A DNA stretch of 64,000 nucleotides from Heliobacterium mobile (GCF_009720735.1 NZ_WNKU01000002.1:279290-343289); one strand, 5' to 3'; counted from the stretch's first letter, positions 16,615 to 25,750 are shown. Program-made: numbers and translations. The notes: generated by a model not told the origin, from the sequence alone.

Positions 16615-17961
16615 TTACTTGGATAAAAGACAGACAGTTTCCACATGACCCGTCTGCGGGAACATGTCAACAGGGATAGCCTGCTCAATTTGCCACCCTC
16701 GCTCTACAAGCCGTGATGTATCACGGGCCAATGAAGCGGGATCACAGCTTACATATACGATCCGGCTTGGTCGAGCATCGACAATCGCATCCAAAACCCG
16801 CTCATGGCAGCCTTTTCGTGGAGGATCCAGCACCACTACATTAACAGGGTTACCATCTTTCAAATAGGCTGGCAAAATATCTTCCACTGTACCGGCGAGA
16901 AATTCAGCATTCTCGATCCCGTTTAAGGCAGCGTTTTGACGGGCATCTTCTACCGCCATTTCCACTTCCTCAACCCCGACCACTTTTTTACACTGCTTGG
17001 CCAAGAACAAACTGATCGAACCGACACCGCAATAAGCATCTATAACCGTCTCCAACCCTGTTAGAGCACAGGCTTCAGCAGTCAATCGGTACAATTCCTC
17101 CGTTTGGCGAGGATTGACTTGCAAGAAACTAGCCGGTCCGATTTGGAGTCTTAAGCCTCCTGCCATCTGTTCTTCGAGTCGTTCTTTTCCGAAATACAAA
17201 GGGTACTCCCTGCCTAGTACTTCCCCTTCTTCTTTCTGATTGATATTGATATATACCGAGACAAGCTTTTTTTCTTTATCTATCAACTGGCAAGCTAGAG
17301 ACTTTATCTTAGAATGGTATTGGGACCGCCATTCAGCCAAAACGAAGATGAGCATTATTTCCTCCGAGGGATTAGCCCTCTTCAGGACGAGATGGCGAAA
17401 AGGCAGTTCTCCTTCTCGGTCAATATCTTGAATCAAAGAGCGCACTGCTTTTAAAACTGGCGGAAAAGATTTCGGCAAAAGTGGGCAATCATCATGCTCG
17501 ATCAGTTCCCGGGAATTATAGCGGTAATAACCCATTCCCAGCGAGCCAGCACTTCGGCGTTGCAAGTGCATTTGGACCCGGTTCCGGTAACGCCAGGGGT
17601 GGTCTGTCCCTAATGCAGGACCAACCGGAGCGTCTTTAATGCGTCCAAGCCGGTGAAGCGCGTCTTTTACCCCTTCTTCTTTTACAGACAACTGAAGAGG
17701 GTAATCCATCATCTGCAATTGGCATCCGCCACAGACGCCAAAAACCGGGCAGGGTGCGTCTACACGCCCTTTTGCTGGTGTAACCACCTTCAGTAATTCC
17801 CCGCGGGAATAATTCTTTTTCACCTGTGTGACTTTGGCCTGCACATCTTCTCCTGGAAGGCACGCAGGAATAAACATCACTTTTCCTTCTGGACGAGCCA
17901 CACCCTCCCCTTGAAGGGTTACCCGTTCAATATGGTAATTGCCAATATCTCCAACTTTCAC
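16615..17961 (-). CDS. 23S rRNA (uracil-5-)-methyltransferase, RlmD/RlmCD type
   Basis: A 448-residue SAM-dependent RNA methyltransferase that forms 5-methyluridine. An N-terminal TRAM domain (residues 1-60) is followed by cysteines for a [4Fe-4S] cluster (Cys71, Cys77, Cys80 and Cys159). The C-terminal Rossmann domain has DAYCGVGSISLFLA (SAM) and VVLDPPRKG. The catalytic Cys lies in YVSCDPASLARD. Gram-positives usually carry RlmCD for 23S U747/U1939; the exact target is not readable from sequence. GTG start with AGAGGACG upstream. Confidence 0.92.
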   Translation of the reverse strand: MKVGDIGNYHIERVTLQGEGVARPEGKVMFIPACLPGEDVQAKVTQVKKNYSRGELLKVVTPAKGRVDAPCPVFGVCGGCQLQMMDYPLQLSVKEEGVKDALHRLGRIKDAPVGPALGTDHPWRYRNRVQMHLQRRSAGSLGMGYYRYNSRELIEHDDCPLLPKSFPPVLKAVRSLIQDIDREGELPFRHLVLKRANPSEEIMLIFVLAEWRSQYHSKIKSLACQLIDKEKKLVSVYININQKEEGEVLGREYPLYFGKERLEEQMAGGLRLQIGPASFLQVNPRQTEELYRLTAEACALTGLETVIDAYCGVGSISLFLAKQCKKVVGVEEVEMAVEDARQNAALNGIENAEFLAGTVEDILPAYLKDGNPVNVVVLDPPRKGCHERVLDAIVDARPSRIVYVSCDPASLARDTSRLVERGWQIEQAIPVDMFPQTGHVETVCLLSK

Positions 17962-18186
17962 GTATACTCGTCCTCTCTTTAACCACGTCTAAAATTTCAA
18001 AGATACATAAATTAATGTTTTATAGTCCTACTGCTTCTATGATTGAGTAGCAACCGAGCCGAACAGCCGTGGAGCCCATAGCAAATGGATTCATTACACC
18101 CCGATTAGCCACAATGTAACCTTAACTGAAAACTCATTTGGTTTGTCCGTTAAACACAGGCAACTTTCATAGTATTTTACCACGCC

Positions 18187-18217
18187 CCTCCGGGCTTAAT
18201 AAGAAAAAGCCCGGAGG
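18187..18217 (+). promoter_or_regulatory. Perfect hairpin burying the SD of the next gene
   Basis: CCTCCGGGCTT (18187-18197) and AAGCCCGGAGG (18207-18217) form an 11-bp perfect stem with a 9-nt loop. The 3' arm contains GGAGG (18213-18217), the SD of the ATG at 18225. There is no T-run on either strand, so it is not a normal terminator. In this form the SD would be fully paired, which points to translational control or to low expression. The 263-bp region before it holds no other clear element. Confidence 0.6.
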
Positions 18218-18224
18218 TCAACGC

Positions 18225-19316
18225 ATGTTCTCCCCCGAACTCTTTTTAGCCTTGCTCTGGTCTGTCACCGGCGGCTTGCTCACCTTGCTCGGCTCGACGG
18301 GAATCTTCGTCTCTCTCGTCGTCCAGCGGCGCATGGAACGGCTGCAGGATATCCTGGAAGAGTTTTTGGAACTACCTTACCAGGAAAACCGCAACTTAGC
18401 TGGCCCTATGGTCAACCTGGTTCGCAAATACCAAACCCATTATCTGTTTCCCGATCGTCCGGGCAGGACCATCCTCTTTTACCTGGATTTTACCCTTTTG
18501 TTGATCGGCTTGATCTGGGTCTTCGTTCTCTACGTGGCCCTGCAACAACCGATCAGTGCCGCTTTTTGGGTTCAACTCGCCTTGGTGGCGATCATCGCCG
18601 GAAACTTCTTCATTTTCCGCCAGTTGCTCCAGCAGACCATCAACCCGACAGGAAACCCTCTCTTTAACCCGATCATCCCACCGCCTCACCGGCTACGCAG
18701 CGTCTCCTACCTCTCCCGCTATGTGAACGTATCGGTCAAGTCGATCCTCCAGCAAGCCCGCTTCGCCCTGGTGATCACCCCGGAAGGCGAAATTCGGCTT
18801 AAGCAGGAGCTATCCTTTGACGACTTTTTCTACCTTTTTCACTGCCCCGATGTGGGATGTATGGCATGGGGAGAGTTGCGGCTCACCTTTCCCCCCGATG
18901 CGATTACGAGAAAGCCTGTCCCTTTGCTGCGCAACATAGAAATTCCGCTGGGCTGTCTCTGTGAAAACAGCCCGATTTCCCAAAACTTGCGTCAAAAATG
19001 TACCGACGCGCTGCCTCCCCTGGTGCATGCCATCATGTACGTGTTTCCCCAGGGGGAAAAGCATCCCATTCAATACGATTTCGAGCTCGAAAGAGAAGAT
19101 GACGGTTACCACTCTCGCCCTTATCCGGAGATGACTGTACAATCATCCATCCTTTTTCAGGTCATCGAGGGACGGCTCCATATCCTGCAAGGAAATCCTC
19201 TGTTATCGCCATTTAAACAATACCAGGACTATTTCTGCTGGGATGGCGAACGCTATTACTGCTCCAACGCTTCGGGTCTGCCGCAACAATGTACGGCAGA
19301 CCCGGAGGTTCGGTAA
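18225..19316 (+). CDS. Hypothetical membrane protein with soluble C-terminal domain
   Basis: A 363-residue protein of unknown function. ATG at 18225 is 7 nt after GGAGG; an open frame reaching 18138 has no SD. Three hydrophobic helices are visible: about residues 6-30, 80-100 and 108-130. A soluble domain of about 230 residues follows, containing several Cys (FHCPDVGCMAWGELR, GCLCENSP) and ending in an aromatic and Cys-rich stretch (YFCWDGERYYCSN). The paired Cys could bind metal or form disulfides. Expression may be limited by the hairpin over its SD. Confidence 0.75.
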   Translation: MFSPELFLALLWSVTGGLLTLLGSTGIFVSLVVQRRMERLQDILEEFLELPYQENRNLAGPMVNLVRKYQTHYLFPDRPGRTILFYLDFTLLLIGLIWVFVLYVALQQPISAAFWVQLALVAIIAGNFFIFRQLLQQTINPTGNPLFNPIIPPPHRLRSVSYLSRYVNVSVKSILQQARFALVITPEGEIRLKQELSFDDFFYLFHCPDVGCMAWGELRLTFPPDAITRKPVPLLRNIEIPLGCLCENSPISQNLRQKCTDALPPLVHAIMYVFPQGEKHPIQYDFELEREDDGYHSRPYPEMTVQSSILFQVIEGRLHILQGNPLLSPFKQYQDYFCWDGERYYCSNASGLPQQCTADPEVR

Positions 19317-19336
19317 CCGTTAGAACGTTAGTTCCG

Positions 19337-20980
19337 TTACTCCTCTTCCTCATCGTCCGTGCTAGGCACTGGGGTGGTTTGGGGCTCTTGAACCGGTTCT
19401 GGCATGAGAGGCTTACTCTTGAAGCGAAGCAGTTGGCCTTTACCTTGCCCTTCCGAGGGCATCTTCCCTTGAGAAAAGACCATAGCGCCGTTGACAAAGA
19501 CATGACGGATACCGCTTTTTTTGACTTGGCTTCTCGGCGATAGAAGCACCGGATCGATCACTACCAGATCGGCCCAGTTGCCGGTTTTAATCGAACCCCG
19601 GTCTTCAATGCCTAGAATCGCACAGGGTCTTGCCGATAATTTCATGGCTGCCTCTTCCCAGGAAAAAAGGTTTTGATCTTGCACATAGCGGCCTAAAAAG
19701 TCTTTTACAGCATCAGTACTATACTCCGATCCGCTGCCTTGACCAGAATCGACGGTGAGGGCCACAAAGGGATCCGACGCCAGCCGCTGGATCCGTTCTT
19801 GATTGGAAGATCGGATCGTCACTTGGACCAGCCCGGCTGATGTCAGCTCCTTGGCGGCTCCATCGGGGGTGAGCGATCGCTCCTGGGCGATTTCAGCCAA
19901 CGTCTTGCCGACGAGTGTTTTGGGATTCTCTCCGCCGACTTCAAGAATTTCTATCTGTTCAGCCGGGTAATGGGCCATAGCCCGCTGTAGTGTCTGCTTG
20001 ACACCAGCCGATTGCCGAGTGCTGGGGTATAGACAGGTGTAGATCTCTTTGGTCGATAGGTAAGCTCCCCGCAAATCCTGTTCCATCGCGGTGAGCCTAT
20101 CGTCGGAAGCGTTGCCAAAATAGCCCCAAGGCGACAACAGTGTACGCACTTTTGTCTCTTTATGTAACGATATGACCCGTTGAAGCAACACGTCTGGATT
20201 AGCCGACGCCGGCGGCAACGTTAAGGCGAGCACAGCCCCTTTTTCCTGCAGCGCCTTTGCCAGCTTCGTCATTTCTTCGAAGGTGAGCTGCCGTCCCAGT
20301 TGGTCATCAAAATCGATGGTCAACCCGAAGGCTCCCTGCTCTAATGACGTGGACAATTCTTGCAGCAAATCGTCCACATTCGGTTTCGGCTGCCCTGATG
20401 TCGTCAGCGGCGGCGGGACTTGTCCATACTCAAGAGCCGGCTCTTCCACCATTTTCTCCGACTTCTCTTGCTGATCCTTTAGCAAGTTAAAGAGGCCCTG
20501 ATGGCCGGCGAGGACAGCGTAGTTAATCGGCAATCCTGATCGAGCTGCCTGTTCCAGGTGTTTCGTCACATCTTCCTGGGCGAGGGCGCCGTAACCAGAT
20601 AGCGTTGTCGTATAGCCTTGTTTGACCAGACCGTCAAAGGCCGTCGATCCGTCCGCCGTGCCATCGAGACGGGAATAGAGGTTCACAAAGCCAGGAAGGA
20701 TCAGCAATCCTGATGCGTCGATGACTTTGACATCCTCTGGAGGCTGAATGATCCCGATAAAGGTCACCTTGCCTTTTTTGATGCCGATATCGGCTTTGTA
20801 CCGGCCTTTCCCGGTCCCGTCCACAATCGTCCCATTTTTTAAGACATAATCATAATGGAGCGGGCGGTCGACCAATTCAATTCCTTTTTTCTCCAAGTAG
20901 TGATTTCCGAAATACAACCCGACAAAAGTGGCGATAAATAAGAAAAGCAAAGCACCGATGATTTCTATGAGGCGTTTCAC
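19337..20980 (-). CDS. Membrane-anchored amidohydrolase-fold protein without metal ligands
   Basis: A 547-residue protein with one N-terminal membrane anchor (IIGALLFLFIATFVGLYFG) and an amidohydrolase/D-aminoacylase fold. Typical strands are YVLKNGTIVDGTGKGRYKADIGIKKG, LLILPGFVNLY and, near the end, NWADLVVIDP. The usual HxH after PGF(I/V)D is replaced by PGFVNLYSR, and the later SHHK-like His positions are also missing, so the binuclear metal site appears lost. The GTG at 20980 overlaps the upstream stop (GTGA) behind GGGAGGG, so it is coupled to the CPBP protease gene. The acidic tail ends in DDEEEE. It is probably a non-catalytic or repurposed extracytoplasmic protein. Confidence 0.75.
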   Translation of the reverse strand: MKRLIEIIGALLFLFIATFVGLYFGNHYLEKKGIELVDRPLHYDYVLKNGTIVDGTGKGRYKADIGIKKGKVTFIGIIQPPEDVKVIDASGLLILPGFVNLYSRLDGTADGSTAFDGLVKQGYTTTLSGYGALAQEDVTKHLEQAARSGLPINYAVLAGHQGLFNLLKDQQEKSEKMVEEPALEYGQVPPPLTTSGQPKPNVDDLLQELSTSLEQGAFGLTIDFDDQLGRQLTFEEMTKLAKALQEKGAVLALTLPPASANPDVLLQRVISLHKETKVRTLLSPWGYFGNASDDRLTAMEQDLRGAYLSTKEIYTCLYPSTRQSAGVKQTLQRAMAHYPAEQIEILEVGGENPKTLVGKTLAEIAQERSLTPDGAAKELTSAGLVQVTIRSSNQERIQRLASDPFVALTVDSGQGSGSEYSTDAVKDFLGRYVQDQNLFSWEEAAMKLSARPCAILGIEDRGSIKTGNWADLVVIDPVLLSPRSQVKKSGIRHVFVNGAMVFSQGKMPSEGQGKGQLLRFKSKPLMPEPVQEPQTTPVPSTDDEEEE

Positions 20981-21591
20981 CGTATCCCTCCCCATGAGCT
21001 AATCCATATGAGAATAAACCCTGTCAAGTTCCAAAGGGCATGGGCGACCACAGCAGGAACAATACTGCCGGTTCGCAAAGCGCCCCGATTGAGCATGTAT
21101 CCGGCCGCATAGAGCGGAACAAACCGGTACGGATCGAGATGCATGGCCGCAAACAAAAGGGCCGCTAGGTGGGACGCGATTCCCTCTCCCCAGCGCTGGT
21201 CCATGGCGGGCAAAAGAAAGCCCCGGAAAAAGCACTCTTCCGTAACCGGTGCCACGACGGCCACAGCTAGAAAAAGCAAGACCAGTTGAACAGAGTTGAC
21301 GGCGCCCTCTCGAAAGAGATGTTGGATCGGATGTTCCGGACCGGGAAAGATCCAGAAGATCAGCGCACCTAAAAAGGTGACCGTTCCGTAAATCCCCACC
21401 CCAAGGACGATACCCTGTCCGACCATGTCGGTACTCCAGCGCCAAGGGATGAGCAGCCCTTCGGGGTAACCCTTTGCCGGCCGAAATCGATGAAACAAGG
21501 CGCTGCCCCCATAGGCCAATCCCATGAACAGCAGACTCGCCGCCATGCTTTTCAGTAAATTTAGTTCTATGCTTCCCCATGTTATGTCCAT
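20977..21591 (-). CDS. CPBP family intramembrane metalloprotease (CAAX/Abi type)
   Basis: A 204-residue membrane protein with about six helices. It has the three Abi motifs: EExxxR (Glu118, Glu119, Arg123 in TEECFFRG), a His in FAAMH (His151) and HALWN (His184, Asn188). Members cleave peptide bonds within the membrane and include Rce1-like enzymes and bacteriocin immunity proteins. The substrate here is unknown. It is upstream of, and coupled to, the metal-less amidohydrolase by a GTGA overlap, so the two may act on the same envelope process. The start has no clear SD. Confidence 0.85.
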   Translation of the reverse strand: MDITWGSIELNLLKSMAASLLFMGLAYGGSALFHRFRPAKGYPEGLLIPWRWSTDMVGQGIVLGVGIYGTVTFLGALIFWIFPGPEHPIQHLFREGAVNSVQLVLLFLAVAVVAPVTEECFFRGFLLPAMDQRWGEGIASHLAALLFAAMHLDPYRFVPLYAAGYMLNRGALRTGSIVPAVVAHALWNLTGFILIWISSWGGIR

Positions 21592-21699
21592 AATAAATTC
21601 ATTCGGGGTACCGGGGAAAAATCCCTGCTGGCTTCACTAAATATGAAACGGGTACACGGGAATACTAGGGAAGCAATTAGACCTAGGAGGTGCTTTCGA

Positions 21700-22389
21700 T
21701 TGGCGCCGTGGTTTAACTTCGGCCTCTTTTTGCTGATCATCTTCGTCATCGCCATGACCATACTCCTGATCATATCTTGGATTAAGCGGGAGAGCCGCCG
21801 TCAACCGGTTCCTCTGAAAAAAGTCATGCCAGAGTTTTCGGAAGAGTTGGCTCCCCTCAACCTTCGCCCACGTTTTGATAGCGGTCTTTCATTTCTGCCC
21901 CCCCGGTATGGCCAAGATATCATGGGGTTATTGCCCCGCAGTCCCTTTTCATTATATGCCTACTGGGAAGTTTCGGCAGAGACAGAGTTGGCGGCCGCCT
22001 CCGCCTTTGATCCGCTAGAGTGGGAGAAATCGCCTTGGAAATTGCGTCTCTTTGATGTGACCGATCAGGCTGATTTTGCAGAAGCTCCTTATGTGGACAT
22101 ATCCATTCCGGACGGCGCCGACCACTGGTACATTCATGGCGTCAACCCCTCCCATCGATACCGGTTAGCTGTCGGCCGGTTAACGCGGGAAGGTTTTGTC
22201 CCACTGCTTTTGTCGGAAGCGGTCTTAACCCCTGCAGCGGCTCCTTCTCCCATCATCGACCCCGAATGGCCACCTATCGCGGCTCTTCAAGGCAAACCGT
22301 ACCAAAGACAAAATCCCTTAACCTCACCGGCCGGTGCTTGGAGCGCTCTTTCCTGGAATAAGGCATCTTCTGGAGGCACAACCAAATGA
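21700..22389 (+). CDS. DUF4912 domain protein, membrane-anchored
   Basis: A 229-residue protein. A TTG start is 9 nt after AGGAGG (21685-21690). An N-terminal membrane helix (NFGLFLLIIFVIAMTILLIISW) is followed by the DUF4912 core LPPRYGQDIMGLLPRSPFSLYAYWEVS and an Ig-like beta domain (YVDISIPDGADHWYIH). DUF4912 proteins often stand beside GH57 genes and may bind carbohydrate or structure the glucan machinery. It overlaps the GH57 gene by ATGA, so the two are translated together. Confidence 0.85.
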   Translation: MAPWFNFGLFLLIIFVIAMTILLIISWIKRESRRQPVPLKKVMPEFSEELAPLNLRPRFDSGLSFLPPRYGQDIMGLLPRSPFSLYAYWEVSAETELAAASAFDPLEWEKSPWKLRLFDVTDQADFAEAPYVDISIPDGADHWYIHGVNPSHRYRLAVGRLTREGFVPLLLSEAVLTPAAAPSPIIDPEWPPIAALQGKPYQRQNPLTSPAGAWSALSWNKASSGGTTK

Positions 22390-23987
22390 GTAAAGGCTTG
22401 ATCGCCTTTGTTTTGCACGCCCACCTTCCCTACATCCGCCATAATGATCGAGAGGACTATTTGGAGGAGCGCTGGTTCTTCGAAGCGATTACCGAATGTT
22501 ATCTCCCTTTGCTGCAAGTCTTTGAAGGCTGGGATCGAGATGATTTACAGGGTTCGCTGACGTTGACCATGAGTCCCACCTTGCTCTCCATGCTCGCCGA
22601 TCCGCTCATGCAGGAACGCTATGTGAACCATATGTCCAATCTGACTTTGCTGGCTGAGTTGGAGATCGAGCGAACTCAGGAAGATCCCGCCTTCTCCGCC
22701 TTAGCTCACTTGTACCGGCACCGTTTTTCCGAAGCTCTCCATTCCTTTAATGACCGCTACTATCGTGATCTCATCGGAGCTTTTCGTCGTTTGATGGACC
22801 GGGGTATAGTGGAGATCATCCCTTGCCCAGCCACTCATGGTTACCTTCCATTTATGCGTTTTTACCGGGAAGCACAGCGAGTGCAAATTGCCACCGCCGT
22901 GAATACGTATGAAGGATTTTTTCACCGGCCACCGCAAGGGATCTGGCTCTCCGAGTGTGCCTACCACCCCGGTCTGGAGAATATTTTGGCAGAATTTCAC
23001 CTAAAATATTTTATCACCGACGCTCACGGCGTCCAATTTGCCACCCCTCAACCGCGTTACGGCACCTACGCTCCGATTATGACTCCAGCCGGTGTGGCTG
23101 CTTTTGGTAGAGATCTGGAGTCTTCCAAACAAGTCTGGAGCAAAGATGAAGGATATCCCGGCGATAGTGATTACCGGGAATATTATCGCGACATCGGCTT
23201 TGATCTCGATTTTGAGTATGTGCGCCCCTTTATCCATCCCGAGGGAATCCGGTTGCATACAGGCTTTAAGTACCACCGGATCACCGATCGAGAAGGAGCC
23301 CATAAAGAACCTTACGTACCCACCTGGGCTGAGTCCAAAGCGGCCCAGCACGCTGGTAATTTCCTTTTTAACCGTTCTAAACAGCTCGAATACTTAAATG
23401 GCTTTATGCCAGAACGTGAACCGCTGATCCTCTGCCCGTACGATGCCGAATTGTTCGGTCACTGGTGGTATGAGGGTCCCCGATTTTTGGATCAAGTCAT
23501 TCGCCGTCGTGCCCAAGTCGACCCAGGGATTGAATTCATCACCCCCTCACGGTACCTGCAGAGGTATCCTCGCATTCAACCGGCCACGCCTTCCGAGTCA
23601 AGTTGGGGTGCTGAGGGGTATCACGAAGTCTGGCTCGAAGCAAGCAATCACTGGCTTTACCGCCACCTGCACCAAGCTGCGGACCGAATGAATGAGCTGT
23701 CCCGGGAACAGTACCATGCCGACGGCTTATCTCAGCGAGCCCTGAACCAGATGGCTCGGGAACTGTTGCTGGCTCAAAGCAGCGACTGGGCCTTTATCAT
23801 GAAAACGGATACGGCAGTTAACTACGCCGTAAATCGTTCGGTGTACCATTTGAATAATTGTCTCGCTTTATCAGATATGATCTCCGGGAAAAAACCGATG
23901 GACGAGAACCTTGTGAACGATCTGGAAGATCGAAACCCTGTTTTTCCCCGTGTCGATTTTCGGGAGTATAGTCGATCAGTGCCCTAA
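22386..23987 (+). CDS. Glycoside hydrolase family 57 protein (1,4-alpha-glucan branching enzyme-like)
   Basis: A 533-residue cytosolic GH57/DUF1957 enzyme. Region 1 is HAHLPY (11-16). Region 3 is GIWLSECAY with the nucleophile Glu190, where most members have WLPECAY. Region 4 is YDAELFGHWWYEGP with the acid/base Asp353. The C-terminal helical domain (HLHQAADRMNEL, LLAQSSDWAFIMKTDTAVNYA) is typical of branching enzymes of the T. kodakarensis/AmyC type. It would add alpha-1,6 branches to a glycogen-like chain made by the GT4 enzyme encoded nearby. A terminator follows at 24012-24050. Confidence 0.88.
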   Translation: MSKGLIAFVLHAHLPYIRHNDREDYLEERWFFEAITECYLPLLQVFEGWDRDDLQGSLTLTMSPTLLSMLADPLMQERYVNHMSNLTLLAELEIERTQEDPAFSALAHLYRHRFSEALHSFNDRYYRDLIGAFRRLMDRGIVEIIPCPATHGYLPFMRFYREAQRVQIATAVNTYEGFFHRPPQGIWLSECAYHPGLENILAEFHLKYFITDAHGVQFATPQPRYGTYAPIMTPAGVAAFGRDLESSKQVWSKDEGYPGDSDYREYYRDIGFDLDFEYVRPFIHPEGIRLHTGFKYHRITDREGAHKEPYVPTWAESKAAQHAGNFLFNRSKQLEYLNGFMPEREPLILCPYDAELFGHWWYEGPRFLDQVIRRRAQVDPGIEFITPSRYLQRYPRIQPATPSESSWGAEGYHEVWLEASNHWLYRHLHQAADRMNELSREQYHADGLSQRALNQMARELLLAQSSDWAFIMKTDTAVNYAVNRSVYHLNNCLALSDMISGKKPMDENLVNDLEDRNPVFPRVDFREYSRSVP

Positions 23988-24011
23988 AGACAACTCGAAA
24001 TGCTTGATGAA

Positions 24012-24050
24012 AAAAGCCCGCCGTTTACAATATAACCGGAGGGTTTTTTT
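24012..24050 (+). terminator. Imperfect rho-independent terminator
   Basis: An A-rich 5' arm with CCCGCCG pairs imperfectly with CCGGAGGG, followed by seven T. It ends the DUF4912-GH57 transcript 25 bp past the stop. Confidence 0.65.
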
Positions 24051-24071
24051 ATCGTTAGTAACAATTATTTT

Positions 24072-24099
24072 TTGGCAGCTGAATTAAATAGGTTAGAAT
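24072..24099 (+). promoter_or_regulatory. Putative sigma-A promoter
   Basis: TTGGCA (24072-24077) and TAGAAT (24094-24099) are 16 bp apart, upstream of the DUF4911-like gene. The leader would be about 110 nt and includes a purine-rich stretch in which I saw no known riboswitch. Confidence 0.4.
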
Positions 24100-24215
24100 C
24101 TGTTGTAATAAATGGACACCAAGAAGGTAAAAGGCGGTAAAAGCCTGGAGTGAAGTGGACAGAGTCGATTCATCAATAGGATATCGCTAGGATTTATAAT
24201 TAGGAGGCTTTTGAC

Positions 24216-24524
24216 ATGTCACGATATAAGGGGAAACGACAGTTAAGCGATATTTATAAAGAAATCCCATCGGACAGCCCGGTGGGATTGGTACGTTTGC
24301 AGGAACCGCAAAAAGCGTCCCTATTTTTGCGCATTATGGAAGGATACAGCCACCTGGCGATGATTGTGTCTTTTTACCCCGATATAGGTTGGTACAGCAT
24401 CTATACGACACCAGACAATCGACAAGAGGTTGAATCCATCCTGTCGACACTACCGGTTCGGTTGACAACGATGCAGTTCGTTAGTGCCGGACAGCTACCT
24501 GTAATAGTTCTGCAAGGCGATTGA
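24216..24524 (+). CDS. DUF4911-like small protein
   Basis: A 102-residue protein behind AGGAGG with 9-nt spacing. The core (VGLVRLQEPQKASLFLRIMEGYSHLAMIVSFYP, then IYTTPDNRQEVESILSTL) fits the DUF4911 pattern of a short alpha/beta protein of unknown function found in clostridia. It is convergent with the glycosyltransferase gene, and the two coding regions overlap by 44 bp at their 3' ends. Confidence 0.7.
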   Translation: MSRYKGKRQLSDIYKEIPSDSPVGLVRLQEPQKASLFLRIMEGYSHLAMIVSFYPDIGWYSIYTTPDNRQEVESILSTLPVRLTTMQFVSAGQLPVIVLQGD

Positions 24525-25716
24525 CGGGACGACGCCGTTCTGGAACGGCTCGCACCGTTTCCACCGAATTGTACACATCGACTGTTCTCGCGGCGATAGC
24601 GTCCCAAGAATAGATTTCCCGCACTTCCCGAGCGCCTGTTTTGGTCATGGACTTGCCGAGCAGTTCATCGCCTAAGGCCGTTTTAATCTGTTCAGCCAGA
24701 GACCCTGGATTGTTCGGGTAGGCCTTCAACCCGTTATGGCGATGCTTGACGATTTCGGTGAGCCCGCCCGTTTCAGAGACGACACATGGTGTTTCGGCCG
24801 CCATCGCTTCCAAAGCGACGATGCCAAAAGGTTCGTAGAGACTCGGGAAAACGGCTACGTCAGCCCCTCGTAAAAGACCCACTTTGGTAGATCCTTGAAT
24901 ATACCCGGCAAAGTGAACTTTATGAGAGATTCCCCGGCGTTCTGCCAGATGTTTTAAGTAATTCATCTGGGTGCCTGTTCCGCCGATGACCAATTTGGCA
25001 TCATAGTGGCGCAGCACTTCCGGCATCGCGTCAATCAGGACTTGAACACCTTTTTCCCAGACGAGCCGGCCCACATAAAGGATGATCCGTTCGTGGTCGG
25101 TCGCATAGTGGCTGCGTTCAAAGCCTTGGGCCTTTTCGGCGGAAAAATCGTCAGGATGAACCCCATTGGGGATGACGGCCATTTTGTCTCCGGGAATTTG
25201 GAAGATCCGGCTCAGTTCCCGCTCCATATGTTGGCTGCAAACGATGACCCGCCACGCTTCATATCCGAGCCACCACTCAACCTGGCTGATATAGCGCTGC
25301 AGGTCATTGTGCAAACCGTTATGGCGCCCCCACTCGGTGGCGTGGATGGTGGCGATCAACGGTTTTTTCCATCCATGTTTTAAAGCTCGTCCTGCATAGG
25401 CGACGAGCCAGTCATGGGCATGAATGATATCGAAGTCGCCTACTTCGGAGGCAACTTTTTGCGCTTTTTCCATGAAGGCGAAGTTTAGATGATGAATGTG
25501 ACCAGCGAAATCGAGCGACCATAAGGAATAGGGTTGAATACGGTGGACATGAACGCCGCGGTCCCTTTCGTCGCTGGGCAGCCCATCTCCACCTTGGGTG
25601 ATCACATGGACTTGATGGCCTTGTTTGACGAGGGCACCGGCCAAACCATGGACGTGCGGAGCTAAGCCGCCGACCACGTTGGGCGGGTATTCCCAAGAGA
25701 GCATGAGGATTCTCAA
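24481..25716 (-). CDS. Glycosyltransferase family 4 (glycogen synthase-like)
   Basis: A 411-residue GT-B fold enzyme. The N-terminal Rossmann domain has SWEYPPNVVGGLAPHVHGLAGAL and the C-terminal donor domain has VGRLVWEKGVQVLIDAMP, PSLYEPFGIVALEAMAAETPCVVSETGG (the E-x7-E region). In clostridia and cyanobacteria this GT4 type often lies next to GH57 genes and may extend alpha-glucan from ADP- or UDP-glucose. The TTG start is 7 nt after GGAGG (25724-25728). CBM25 and GH57 genes flank it, supporting a storage-glucan role, though cell-surface glycan synthesis cannot be excluded. Confidence 0.85.
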   Translation of the reverse strand: MRILMLSWEYPPNVVGGLAPHVHGLAGALVKQGHQVHVITQGGDGLPSDERDRGVHVHRIQPYSLWSLDFAGHIHHLNFAFMEKAQKVASEVGDFDIIHAHDWLVAYAGRALKHGWKKPLIATIHATEWGRHNGLHNDLQRYISQVEWWLGYEAWRVIVCSQHMERELSRIFQIPGDKMAVIPNGVHPDDFSAEKAQGFERSHYATDHERIILYVGRLVWEKGVQVLIDAMPEVLRHYDAKLVIGGTGTQMNYLKHLAERRGISHKVHFAGYIQGSTKVGLLRGADVAVFPSLYEPFGIVALEAMAAETPCVVSETGGLTEIVKHRHNGLKAYPNNPGSLAEQIKTALGDELLGKSMTKTGAREVREIYSWDAIAARTVDVYNSVETVRAVPERRRPVNRLAELLQVAVRH

Positions 25717-25750
25717 ATCAACACCTCCATAGGTTCACCGAAAAGGTTTA

